Assembly: GCA_002388905.1 (NCBI GenBank)
Contig: DGNJ01000055.1
Location: 11,363-43,627, forward strand
Length of the DNA: 32,265 nucleotides
Source of the DNA: Cellvibrionales bacterium UBA4495
GTDB taxonomy: Bacteria; Pseudomonadota; Gammaproteobacteria; Pseudomonadales; Porticoccaceae
Direction of reading: 5' to 3'
Shown: positions 23,327-31,889 of the stretch, one piece after another
Position numbering within the stretch: the first letter of the stretch is position 1
Layout of the letters: each line of letters begins with the position of its first letter
Position numbers and translations under genes: made by a program
Notes under the pieces: model-generated
What the model saw: the letters and a program-made list of their open reading frames with translations, nothing else
Told to the model about the DNA's origin: nothing
The model's database searches: none

Positions 23327-24874
23327 ATGCAGGACATTATCGGGCAGATATGCGGCTATTTGTGGGGCGTATGGCGTTATCGGTGGTGGATGCTGATCGT
23401 CGCCTGGATCCTTTCCCTGGCGGGTTGGGCCTGGGTGGCGCAAATACCCGAAAAATATGAGGCCACCGCCCGGCTGCAGGTGGACACCAACAATGTCCTG
23501 CGGCCCCTGTTGCGGGGGTTGACAGTGGCACCCGATATCGACAGGCGCATTGCCCTCATGAGCAGGACGATTCTCAGCCGCCCCAACCTCGAAAAGCTGA
23601 TGCGCATGGCCGACCTGGACTTGCAGGCCAGGACCGAGCAGCAGAAAGAACAGATCATCAGCAATTTACAGGAAAATATAGCGCTGATGGGAAGCCGCCG
23701 GAATGCCTCCCTCTACTCCGTTTCCTATGTGCACAGGGATAGAGAGGTGGCCAAGCGGGTGGTGGAATCTCTGGTGACCATCTTTATCGAGACGGCGCTG
23801 GGTGGCAAACGGGAAGACAGCCGGGGCGCCCAGAGCTTCCTGGATCGGCAGATCGCCGAATACGAGAACCGCCTGACCCGGGCCGAGCAACGCCTGGCGG
23901 CCTTCAGGCAGGAGCACGTGGATGTTTTGCCCGGTTCCCAGGGGGGCTACTACCAGAAACTGGGGGCGCTCAGGGAGCGGCTTGGCGAATCGCGTCTGCA
24001 GCTCAGCGAACTCGAGAACCGGCGGGAGGAAATCAGGAGACAGCTGGGTGGGGAGGAGCCCGTATTCCTTTCCAGTGGCTCCTCTGGCAGCCAGGCGCCC
24101 GCCGTCAGCCTTCTCGAAAACCGTATCCAGTCCCTGAAGCTCGAACTGGACAACCTGTCGTACCAGTACACCGACAAGCACCCCGAGGTTGCCCAGATCA
24201 AGCGCTTGATTGAGAACCTGGAGAGGGAAAAGCGCCAGGCCATGCGGGAGGCCTCTTCCTTTGAGCAAGGCGACTATTCGGGGCTCCAGAGCAGCCCTCT
24301 CTACCAGCAGATGCGCACCATGCTGGCGGAGACCGAGGCGCGCATCGCCGAATTGAAGGTCCGGGTCAGGGAGTATGAAAGCCGTGTCGGTCAGTTGGAG
24401 GAGAAGGTCAACAGTATTCCGGAAATCGAAGCCCAGTTGAAACAACTGAACCGTGACTACGAGGTGGTGCAGCAGCAATACAACAGCTTGCTGCAGCGCA
24501 GGGAATCCGCACAGATTTCCGAAGACGTGGAACAGGACACCGGCGGGGCTTCCTTCCAGATTGTCGATCCACCCTACGTACCGTCCCAGCCCAGCGAACC
24601 CGACAAAGGCATGCTTAACAGCCTGGTTCTGGTAGCCTCGTTCGGCATTGGCGGCGCCCTTGCCGTGCTGATGTCGCTGCTGCGGCCGGTCATCATTGAT
24701 CGCTGGTCTCTGGCCCGGCACACCGGCCTGCCGGTATTGGGCAGTGTCAGCTATGTGCCCACTCCCGGCGAGAAAAAAATGGGCCGGGTGAAGAATATCC
24801 AGTTTGCCACCCTGATGCTGGGCCTGCTGCTCGTTTACGCGGGGTTAAGCATGGGCGGTGGACAGTGGGTATAG
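23327..24874 (+). CDS. XrtA-system polysaccharide chain-length determinant
   Basis: This Wzz/PCP-type inner-membrane protein (TIGR03007) sets polymer length and couples synthesis to export. It has 515 residues. The first helix lies at about 15-37 (YRWWMLIVAWILSLAGWAWVAQIP), followed by the Wzz motif YEATARLQVDTNNVLRPLLRG. A long coiled-coil periplasmic part runs from about 150 to 400 (EYENRLTRAEQRLAAFRQEH; LDNLSYQYTDKHPEV). A GNVR-like segment reads LNRDYEVVQQQYNSLLQRRE, and a second helix spans about 427-447. A further hydrophobic stretch near 487-505 ends the protein. No kinase domain is fused; the kinase is the next gene. The ribosome site is AAGGAATAA upstream of the ATG. Confidence 0.94.
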   Translation: MQDIIGQICGYLWGVWRYRWWMLIVAWILSLAGWAWVAQIPEKYEATARLQVDTNNVLRPLLRGLTVAPDIDRRIALMSRTILSRPNLEKLMRMADLDLQARTEQQKEQIISNLQENIALMGSRRNASLYSVSYVHRDREVAKRVVESLVTIFIETALGGKREDSRGAQSFLDRQIAEYENRLTRAEQRLAAFRQEHVDVLPGSQGGYYQKLGALRERLGESRLQLSELENRREEIRRQLGGEEPVFLSSGSSGSQAPAVSLLENRIQSLKLELDNLSYQYTDKHPEVAQIKRLIENLEREKRQAMREASSFEQGDYSGLQSSPLYQQMRTMLAETEARIAELKVRVREYESRVGQLEEKVNSIPEIEAQLKQLNRDYEVVQQQYNSLLQRRESAQISEDVEQDTGGASFQIVDPPYVPSQPSEPDKGMLNSLVLVASFGIGGALAVLMSLLRPVIIDRWSLARHTGLPVLGSVSYVPTPGEKKMGRVKNIQFATLMLGLLLVYAGLSMGGGQWV

Positions 24875-24928
24875 AATGATTTGCCGAGTGCCGGTCACCA
24901 CGCCGGGCACAGCTCCAAAGGGAAGCCT

Positions 24929-25882
24929 ATGAGCATTATCGAGAAAGCCGTAGACAAGCTGAAGAACAAGGATAGCTCTGAAGACCGTCCCGAAGACCGC
25001 GCGCGGGCAACGGCCGGCTTCGATCACGAGGAGTTGCCGGCGGAACTCGCCGGTGCCTCGGGTTCCGTAAACAGCGCCAGCGAGGAAGAATACGATTACC
25101 GGGATGGGCGGGAGAACACGAATGAGATTGTCCAACTGCCCGTCGAAACCCTGAGACAAAAGGGCATGTTGACCAGGGACAAACCCCGGAGTCGGATTGC
25201 CGAAGAATACCGCATGGTAAAGCGTCCCCTGCTGCGGAATATCGAGGGCCGGGGAGCCGCCCCGGTGGAGAATCCCAACCTGATTATGGTGACCAGTTCC
25301 CTCCAGGGAGAGGGCAAGACTTTCACGGCGGTAAACCTGGCCATGAGCATGACCATGGAGGAAGGCAAGACCGTTCTCCTGGTGGATTCGGATTTCTCCA
25401 AGGGCACAATCAGCGGGCTGCTGGGCATATCCCAGGACAGTCCCGGCCTCATCGACGTACTCGAGGATCCGGAGATGGACCTCGGCGATGCCATTCTTCA
25501 CACCGACATCCCGAACCTGCGGGTAATACCCGCAGGCCGGCTTCACGAGCGTTCCACGGAATTGCTGGCCAGCAAGGGTATGGAAGACCTCATGGTGGAA
25601 ATGGCGAACCGGTATCCGGACCGCATTATTATTTTCGATTCCCCGCCTCTGTTGCTCACCACCGAGGCTTCCGTGCTCGCCCGGCTGGTGGGGCAGATCG
25701 CTTTCGTGATCTCCGCCGAGCATACGCCCAAAAATGTTATCGACGAGGCGCTCGAGCATATTGGCCGCGACAAGGTCGTGGGCATGCTGCTGAACAAGAC
25801 CCGGCAATATATCTGGGATCGGTATCGTTACGGCTATACGTACGGTTACGGCTATAACCAGCCGGGGACAGGGGCCGGTTGA
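24929..25882 (+). CDS. XrtA-associated tyrosine autokinase (BY-kinase)
   Basis: This cytoplasmic partner of the chain-length protein (TIGR03018 type) controls polymerisation and export by autophosphorylation on tyrosines. The ATG at 24929 (MSIIEKAVDKL, AAAGGGAAG upstream) gives 317 residues and matches the family start; a TTG at 24881 is unlikely. Walker A SSLQGEGKT has Lys130; Walker A' is LLVDSDFSKG with Asp near 153; Walker B is IIFDSPPLLL. The C-terminus is a tyrosine cluster, YIWDRYRYGYTYGYGYN, with seven tyrosines in 16 residues, the expected autophosphorylation tail. It overlaps the frame region of the next gene's upstream leader but not its coding sequence, and lies 54 bp after the chain-length gene. 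Confidence 0.95.
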   Translation: MSIIEKAVDKLKNKDSSEDRPEDRARATAGFDHEELPAELAGASGSVNSASEEEYDYRDGRENTNEIVQLPVETLRQKGMLTRDKPRSRIAEEYRMVKRPLLRNIEGRGAAPVENPNLIMVTSSLQGEGKTFTAVNLAMSMTMEEGKTVLLVDSDFSKGTISGLLGISQDSPGLIDVLEDPEMDLGDAILHTDIPNLRVIPAGRLHERSTELLASKGMEDLMVEMANRYPDRIIIFDSPPLLLTTEASVLARLVGQIAFVISAEHTPKNVIDEALEHIGRDKVVGMLLNKTRQYIWDRYRYGYTYGYGYNQPGTGAG

Positions 25883-25902
25883 AGCGGGAACTGGGAGATT
25901 CA

Positions 25903-27405
25903 ATGTCAATAAAAAGGCTTCATTACAGAGCCGGTCACCCGGTGCTGGTGTTGGTATTCGGCTTGTTCGCCATCGGGGCGACTGCGGCGGAGTGGTCCAG
26001 AGAGGCCTCCATCAGTGCGGGCGGTGTTTACACCGATAATGTGGAACTGGACGATAACGACAAGGAAGGCGAGTTTATCGCAACGGCGACACCGCGGATA
26101 AGCCTGGAGGGAGAGGCCAACAGGGCGAGCCTGGACCTGGATGCCGCGGTTCAATTCAACGATTTGAGTGGGGGTCGAACCGACAATGTAAACCCTCGCC
26201 TGGATGCCGACGGCGAAGTGGAGCTGGTACAGAGCCACCTTTTCCTGGAAGCGGACGCCTCCGCGTATCAGGCCGCGGTGGATCCTTTCTCGGCCACAGG
26301 CGGCAGCAGCCTGAACAGGAGCGGGAACAGCCTCACCACCTATAATTACGGGATAACCCCCGTTTTTAGAACCCGACTGGCGGATTTTGCCAACCTGGAG
26401 TTGCGTTACCGGTACGACGAGCAGAGGTTTGGCGGGGAGCGAAGCAACGAGCTGGATGAAAGCACCCAGGAGACCACGTCATTCTCCCTGAACAGCGGGG
26501 AGTTGTTTTCCCGCTTCACCTGGTCCCTGAGCGGAGATATCCGCGAAATCGAGTTTTCCGAGGATCGGGAAATAACCGACCCCCTGCTGGCAAACCGCAA
26601 CGACGATATCGAGAGGAAAACCCTGCGGTTCAGCCCGAGTTACCGCCTTAGCAGGAAGTGGCAACTGACCGGCACCATCGGCAAGGAGTGGAATGATTTT
26701 ACCACCGGCGATCGGGAAACGGACGATGACTTCTGGAACGCAGGGTTTGTCTGGACGCCCAATCTCCGGACCACCGTCCGCGCCGGTTACGGCGAGCGCT
26801 TTTTCGGCACGACCCCTTATGCAGAGATCGAGCACAGGACCCGGCGCACTACCCTGTCTCTCGGTTATTCCCGGGATCTGACGGATACACGGAACCTTCG
26901 GCGCCGTGATGATGTGATTCCCGATCTGGACCCCTTTGGTGACCCCATCGATCCGATCACCGGAGAACCTCTGCCGCTCGACGCGTTTTTCACCTCCCGG
27001 GCCAACAGTGTCGTCGTCAACGAACGCTGGGATGCTACTTTTACAGTCAAAGGTAACCGGACGACGATCAGGCTGAGTGCCCGGCAGTCGAACCAGTCCC
27101 GACGGGATTTAATCGGCGAAGACAGTTCCTTCCGTTTTCTGCAAGCTTCCGTGGAGAGAAGTCTCTCGGCGCGACTGAATGCCAATGCTCGAATAAGCTT
27201 GGACGAGCGGGAGCGGGAAGATACTCAAACAGGGGAGACCGAGAGTTCCGACATCCTGCGTATCAGCTTTGGCGCCAATTACGAGCTAGGCCCCAGAACC
27301 CGGGTTAATGTCCTCTACACCCACTCAAGGGCGGATCAAGGGCTATTCAGCAGGGAGTACCAGGAAAACCGTATAAGCGTCAGCCTGACGTACCAGTTTT
27401 TATAA
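25903..27405 (+). CDS. XrtA-associated outer-membrane beta-barrel protein
   Basis: This corresponds to the TIGR03016 family (PEP-CTERM system-associated outer-membrane beta-barrel). The ATG at 25903 with GGGAGA upstream gives 500 residues and a signal peptide (HPVLVLVFGLFAIGATAAE, cut near residue 29). A start at TTG 25879 is possible but adds a polar lead. The mature part is an array of alternating-hydrophobicity strands rich in Arg, Asp, Thr and Tyr, with turns such as EREREDTQTGETESSD. It ends in an aromatic residue, ENRISVSLTYQFL, the outer-membrane insertion signal. It may form a secretion pore or scaffold for the polysaccharide. It is followed after 18 bp by wecB, where the TIGR03015 ATPase gene would normally be expected. 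Confidence 0.9.
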   Translation: MSIKRLHYRAGHPVLVLVFGLFAIGATAAEWSREASISAGGVYTDNVELDDNDKEGEFIATATPRISLEGEANRASLDLDAAVQFNDLSGGRTDNVNPRLDADGEVELVQSHLFLEADASAYQAAVDPFSATGGSSLNRSGNSLTTYNYGITPVFRTRLADFANLELRYRYDEQRFGGERSNELDESTQETTSFSLNSGELFSRFTWSLSGDIREIEFSEDREITDPLLANRNDDIERKTLRFSPSYRLSRKWQLTGTIGKEWNDFTTGDRETDDDFWNAGFVWTPNLRTTVRAGYGERFFGTTPYAEIEHRTRRTTLSLGYSRDLTDTRNLRRRDDVIPDLDPFGDPIDPITGEPLPLDAFFTSRANSVVVNERWDATFTVKGNRTTIRLSARQSNQSRRDLIGEDSSFRFLQASVERSLSARLNANARISLDEREREDTQTGETESSDILRISFGANYELGPRTRVNVLYTHSRADQGLFSREYQENRISVSLTYQFL

Positions 27406-27423
27406 TGTGGTGCTGTAAAAACC

Positions 27424-28566
27424 ATGGAAGATAACCCGGTCAAGGTTCTGTGTGTCGTGGGGGCGCGGCCTAATTTTATGAAAATCGCCCCGATCATTCG
27501 CGCTCTGGGAAACCCGGCCTTTCGCTTCACGCCGGTGCTGGTCCACACCGGCCAGCATTACGACAACGACATGAAACACTCCTTCTTCGAGCAGCTGAAT
27601 ATCCCCGAGCCGGATACGGATCTGGGCGTGGGTTCGGGCAGCCACGCCAACCAGACGGCGGAGATCATGAAGCGGTTCGAACCGGTGATGGATGCCGAGC
27701 GGCCCCGGGCGGTTCTGGTGGTGGGGGATGTTAACTCGACAATCGCCTGCTCGCTGGTTGCCGTGAAAAAAGGGGTTCCGGTTATCCACGTGGAAGCGGG
27801 CCTGCGCAGTGGCGACCGTACCATGCCCGAGGAAATCAACCGGGTCCTCACCGACCAGATCTCCGACCTGCTATTTACCACGGAGCGTACCGCCGCGGAC
27901 AACCTGATCCGGGAGGGCATTGACCCGGCTCGCATTCATTTCGTCGGCAATGTGATGATCGATACCCTGTTCGACAATCTCGAGAGAGCCCTCCCCGCTG
28001 CCGAAACCGTTCGTGCCCGTGCCGAATCAACGGGGGGCCCGGATATCTCGGCAGGTTTTGGCCTGGTGACCCTGCACCGGCCTTCCAATGTGGACGATCC
28101 GGATACCCTGGCGGGTCTATTAAAGTGCCTGAGAGAGATCAGCGAACAGTTGCCCCTTGTTTTCCCCGTCCACCCGCGGACCCGTCAGCGCATGGAGGCC
28201 GCGGGTTTTACAAGCTCCGATCTGGGTCCGGCCATTTTCACCACAGCGCCCCTGGGATACCACGAAATGCTCGGGCTGATGCGTGAGGCGCGACTGGTCC
28301 TTACCGATTCGGGCGGCGTGCAAGAGGAAACCACGGCTCTGGGCGTTCCCTGTATCACCCTGCGCGACAATACCGAGAGGCCCATTACCGTCGATCAGGG
28401 CACCAACACCCTGATCGGCACCGACCCTGACAGGATCCGGGAGGCCGCCCGGCAGATACTGGCGACGGGCGGCAAGGCCGGCAGAGTGCCGGAGCTCTGG
28501 GACGGCAGGGCCGCGGAGCGTATTGCCGCCGTCATTCACGACCGGTACCAGGATACTGTCCAGTGA
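27424..28566 (+). CDS. wecB: UDP-N-acetylglucosamine 2-epimerase (non-hydrolysing)
   Basis: It converts UDP-GlcNAc to UDP-ManNAc in the cytoplasm. The 380 residues show the family pattern: VVGARPNFMKIAPIIRAL at the start, HTGQHYDNDM, VVGDVNSTIACSLVAVK, HVEAGLRSGDRTMPEEINR, TLHRPSNVDDPD and the C-terminal TDSGGVQEETTALGVPCITLRDNTERP. All are intact. Its ribosome site is weak (no clear purine run before ATG 27424), so it may rely on coupling to the beta-barrel gene 18 bp upstream. Together with tviB it suggests the polymer contains ManNAc or a uronic derivative; a dedicated UDP-ManNAc dehydrogenase is not visible here, though TviB relatives are sometimes broad. Confidence 0.96.
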   Translation: MEDNPVKVLCVVGARPNFMKIAPIIRALGNPAFRFTPVLVHTGQHYDNDMKHSFFEQLNIPEPDTDLGVGSGSHANQTAEIMKRFEPVMDAERPRAVLVVGDVNSTIACSLVAVKKGVPVIHVEAGLRSGDRTMPEEINRVLTDQISDLLFTTERTAADNLIREGIDPARIHFVGNVMIDTLFDNLERALPAAETVRARAESTGGPDISAGFGLVTLHRPSNVDDPDTLAGLLKCLREISEQLPLVFPVHPRTRQRMEAAGFTSSDLGPAIFTTAPLGYHEMLGLMREARLVLTDSGGVQEETTALGVPCITLRDNTERPITVDQGTNTLIGTDPDRIREAARQILATGGKAGRVPELWDGRAAERIAAVIHDRYQDTVQ

Positions 28567-28592
28567 ATACGGCAGCCCGACAGGAAGCCCGC

Positions 28593-29444
28593 ATGGTCAA
28601 TGCCATGTCCGTCGACGTGGAAGATTACTTTCAGGTATCCGCTTTCGAGAACCATGTGGACAAGGACAACTGGTCGAGCATCCCCTGCCGGGTGGAGGCC
28701 AATATCGAAAGGGTCCTGAGTCTTTTTGACAACAGAGGCGTCAAGGGGACCTTTTTCACCCTCGGGTGGATCGCCGACAGATATCCGGAGATGGTCAGGA
28801 AAATTGTCGCCCATGGCCATGAACTGGCCAGCCACGGTTGGGAGCATACCCGGGTCACGGAGCAGACCCAGGAGCAATTCAGAAGCGATGTGGACCGCAC
28901 CAAAAAAAAGCTCGAAGATATTGCCGGTCAGGAGATTAAGGGTTACAGGGCGGCGAGTTATTCCATAGGCCGGGATAACCTCTGGGCCCTGGACGTGCTC
29001 GCGGAAACCGGCCACAAGTACAGTTCCAGCATTGTCCCCATATCCCACGATTTGTACGGCATGCCCGGCGCGCCGAGATTTCCCTTCCGGGTTGGCGACA
29101 ACGAATTGCTCGAAATACCCATTACCACCACCACACTGGCAGGAAGGAATATCAATTGCGGTGGTGGGGGATGGTTCCGGCTTTTCCCTTATCCGTTGTC
29201 CCGTTGGGCCATCCGGCGCGTTAATACAGTTGAGTTGCAGCCGGCGATCTTTTATTTCCATCCGTGGGAAATCGATCCCCGGCAGCCGCGCGTGCCCGGC
29301 ATCAGCGCGAAGACCCGGTTCCGGCATTACCTCAACCTCGGCAAAATGCACAGCCGTCTCGACCGGCTCCTCGACGATTTCCAGTGGGGCAGGGTGGATG
29401 AGGTTTTCCGGATAGGCACCGAAAACGGTTACCTGGGCCATTGA
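28593..29444 (+). CDS. XrtA-system polysaccharide deacetylase (DUF3473)
   Basis: This NodB-type deacetylase of the TIGR03006 group probably removes N-acetyl groups from polymer sugars. I chose the ATG at 28593 because AGGAAG stands 5 bases before it and the protein then begins MVNAMSVDVEDYFQVSAFE, as family members do (283 residues). A GTG at 28563, overlapping the wecB stop, is the alternative. Metal and catalytic residues are present: DVED (residues 8-11), HGHELASHGWEHTR (the HxxxH-type motif) and GYRAASYSI. The DUF3473 C-terminal part includes FYFHPWEIDPRQPRVPGIS and RFRHYLNLG. No signal peptide is visible, so it may act on lipid-linked intermediates in the cytoplasm. Confidence 0.93.
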   Translation: MVNAMSVDVEDYFQVSAFENHVDKDNWSSIPCRVEANIERVLSLFDNRGVKGTFFTLGWIADRYPEMVRKIVAHGHELASHGWEHTRVTEQTQEQFRSDVDRTKKKLEDIAGQEIKGYRAASYSIGRDNLWALDVLAETGHKYSSSIVPISHDLYGMPGAPRFPFRVGDNELLEIPITTTTLAGRNINCGGGGWFRLFPYPLSRWAIRRVNTVELQPAIFYFHPWEIDPRQPRVPGISAKTRFRHYLNLGKMHSRLDRLLDDFQWGRVDEVFRIGTENGYLGH

Positions 29445-29603
29445 TAATAAAGCACGTTAAGAAATGGTCGGACCGAAACACATTCGTAAACCTGACAGAC
29501 TGCCGAAAACGATTGGCAAGGCGGGCGATATGCCAGAGGTGAGTGTCTTTGAGAGCACGGTATTTGTTCAAAGGCACCAAAAAAGGACTGAAAGGGTGAT
29601 TGC

Positions 29604-30635
29604 GTGGAGTATACGATCGATTTTCTGCAGGAAGCCGAGCATAACCACTGGGACGAATTCGTCAGGCAATCGGAAGCGGGGACGTTTTTCCATCTGTCGG
29701 GTTGGAAAACTGTCCTTGAGCGGGCCTTCGGTCACAAGACCTTTTACCTGATTGCCCGGCGCGGCGGCGAAATAGCCGGCATCCTGCCGCTGGCGCAGAC
29801 AAAAAGCCTGCTCTTCGGAAACCGGTTGTCGTCAACGCCGTTTTGTGTCTACGGTGGCCCCCTGGCTGCGAACAGGGAGGCCGGGAACGCCCTGGTGGAA
29901 AAAGCCTGCCAACTGGCGGAGTCCCTGAACGTGGATGCCCTGGAAATGCGCAACCTGCAACGTCCCGACAGGTCCTGGCCGGTCCGGGAGCTTTATGCCA
30001 CTTTCCGCCGGGAAATCCATGCCGACGAGGCACAGAATTTCAAGGATGTGCCCAACAAGCAACGGCCCATGATCCGCAAGGCCATCAAGCAGGGGCTTGC
30101 CAGTGAGCCGGATGCCGGCGTCGAGCGCCTGTACCGGGTTTATGCCGAGAGTGTCAGGAACCTGGGAACACCGGTATTCGCCAGGAAATACCTGGAATTA
30201 CTTCGCGAAACGTTCAGGGAGGACTGCGACGTGCTGATGATTACACAGGAGGGCAGGGATATTGCCGGCGTGCTGAGTTTTTACTACAAGGACCAGGTGC
30301 TTCCGTACTACGGTGGCAGTATTGGCGAGGCCCGCCACATCAAGGGCACCAATCACTTTATGTACTGGGAATTGATCCGTCGTTCCGGCGAGGCGGGTTA
30401 CAGGCTGTTTGACTTTGGTCGCAGCAAAACCGGTACCGGGCCCTACTCGTTCAAGAAGAATTTCGGCTTCACGCCCGAACCGCTGCACTACGACTACCAT
30501 CTTGTCAGGAGCAATGCCGTCCCGGAAGTCAATCCCACCAACCCCAAATACCGGGGATTTATCCGGCTCTGGAAGATGCTGCCCCTGCCGGTGGCCAACA
30601 GGCTGGGTCCGCCCCTGGCAAAAAGCCTCGGATAA
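29604..30635 (+). CDS. FemAB-like XrtA/PEP-CTERM system protein
   Basis: This belongs to the TIGR03019 group, a FemAB/GNAT-fold family found with exosortase A. The 343 residues begin VEYTIDFLQEAEHNHWDEFV; SEAGTFFHLSGWKTVLERAFGHKTFYLIARRGGEIAGILPLA is the N-terminal GNAT half, and KGTNHFMYWELIRRSGEAGYRLFDFGRSKTGTGPYSFKKNFG the C-terminal half. FemAB relatives transfer amino acids from tRNA to peptidoglycan; here an aminoacyl or acyl transfer to the polymer or a protein is guessed, not shown. The start is GTG at 29604 with AAAGGG 8 bases upstream. A 159-bp gap from the deacetylase gene holds no obvious terminator. Confidence 0.92.
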   Translation: MEYTIDFLQEAEHNHWDEFVRQSEAGTFFHLSGWKTVLERAFGHKTFYLIARRGGEIAGILPLAQTKSLLFGNRLSSTPFCVYGGPLAANREAGNALVEKACQLAESLNVDALEMRNLQRPDRSWPVRELYATFRREIHADEAQNFKDVPNKQRPMIRKAIKQGLASEPDAGVERLYRVYAESVRNLGTPVFARKYLELLRETFREDCDVLMITQEGRDIAGVLSFYYKDQVLPYYGGSIGEARHIKGTNHFMYWELIRRSGEAGYRLFDFGRSKTGTGPYSFKKNFGFTPEPLHYDYHLVRSNAVPEVNPTNPKYRGFIRLWKMLPLPVANRLGPPLAKSLG

Positions 30636-30646
30636 GGCCGCACCCC

Positions 30647-31888
30647 ATGAAGCCGGAACTGCTTTTCCTGTGCCACCGGATTCCCTACCCCCCTAACAAG
30701 GGGGACAAGATTCGTTCCTGGCATTTGTTCGAGGAACTGGGCAAGGACTTCCGGATCCACCTGGGCACCTTTATCGACGATCCGGCGGATACGGAATATA
30801 TTCCGTATCTGGATTCTCTGTGCACCTCTTCGTGCTATGTGCGCCTGAGTCCGGCCCTGGCCCGGGTCAGGTCGCTACCGGCCTTGCTCACGGGACGCTC
30901 TCTCTCGGAGTACTATTACCACAGCCGCGCGCTCCACGCCTGGGTGAGAAGCCTGCTTCGCCGGGAAGCCGTGAGTCGCGCCCTGGTTTTTTCCTCGCCC
31001 ATGGCACAGTACGTGTTGAAAAATGCCGGGGCATTCGAGCGGAAAATCATCGATTTCGTCGACGTGGATTCGGACAAGTGGTCCCAGTATGCCCGCACCC
31101 GCAAAAAGCCCATGGACCTGGTCTATCGGCGCGAGGCGGACAAACTGCTGGCGTTTGACAGGGAAGTGGCCCGGGATTTCGATTACAGCTTCTTTGTGTC
31201 TCGCGAGGAAGCCGAACTGTTCGCCGGGATTGCCCCGGAATCAGCCACAAAGGTTCGTTATTTCAGCAACGGCGTCGACCTGGACTACTTCCGGCCATCC
31301 GAGACGGTGGCCAGCCCCTATACCGGGAACGGGCCGATACTGGTATTCACCGGTGCGATGAATTACTGGCCCAACGTCGATGCCGCGTGCTGGTTCGCCA
31401 GGGAGATATTCCCGTCTGTCCGGGCCCGGTACCCGGATGTCGAATTCTTTGTGGTGGGCGCCAATCCCGCGCCGGAGGTCCGCAGGCTCGGCGACCTGGA
31501 GGGCGTCACCGTCACCGGCACCGTCGCCGACGTCAGACCCTATATCCAGCACGCCAGCGCCGCGGTGGTACCCATGCGGATTGCCCGGGGGATCCAGAAC
31601 AAGGTGCTGGAAGCCATGGCCATGGCCAGGCCCCTGGTGGCGACCACCCAGGGGCTGGAAGGCATCAATCCACAAATCGGCCGGGATGTGGTTCTGGCGG
31701 ACGATGCGGCTGCATTTGGCGCAGCCGTCAATGATTTGCTCTCTGGCGAGTACCCGGAACTGGGCGCCAGTGCCCGCCAATTTGTCATGGAAGGTTTCCA
31801 CTGGCAGGAAAATATCAGGCCGCTGCGCCAACTGCTGCACAATGGCCCTGAGTCGTTAAAGCCTGAATCGCTCAGGAAGGTTATTTAA
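30647..31888 (+). CDS. TIGR03087-type XrtA/PEP-CTERM system glycosyltransferase
   Basis: This GT4-fold glycosyltransferase family occurs with exosortase A. The 413-residue protein starts MKPELLFLCHRIPYPPNKGD, typical of the family, and contains VDVDSDKWSQYARTRKKPMD, VRYFSNGVDLDYF, LVFTGAMNYWPNVDAACWFAREI, EFFVVGANPAPEVRRL, VTGTVADVRPYIQHA and PMRIARGIQNKVLEAMAMARPLVATTQGLEGI. The last is the nucleotide-sugar-binding E-x7-E-like region of GT4 enzymes. Its donor and acceptor are unknown. It lies 11 bp after the FemAB-like gene and 1 bp before xrtA, so all three are co-transcribed. Confidence 0.95.
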   Translation: MKPELLFLCHRIPYPPNKGDKIRSWHLFEELGKDFRIHLGTFIDDPADTEYIPYLDSLCTSSCYVRLSPALARVRSLPALLTGRSLSEYYYHSRALHAWVRSLLRREAVSRALVFSSPMAQYVLKNAGAFERKIIDFVDVDSDKWSQYARTRKKPMDLVYRREADKLLAFDREVARDFDYSFFVSREEAELFAGIAPESATKVRYFSNGVDLDYFRPSETVASPYTGNGPILVFTGAMNYWPNVDAACWFAREIFPSVRARYPDVEFFVVGANPAPEVRRLGDLEGVTVTGTVADVRPYIQHASAAVVPMRIARGIQNKVLEAMAMARPLVATTQGLEGINPQIGRDVVLADDAAAFGAAVNDLLSGEYPELGASARQFVMEGFHWQENIRPLRQLLHNGPESLKPESLRKVI

Positions 31889-31889
31889 T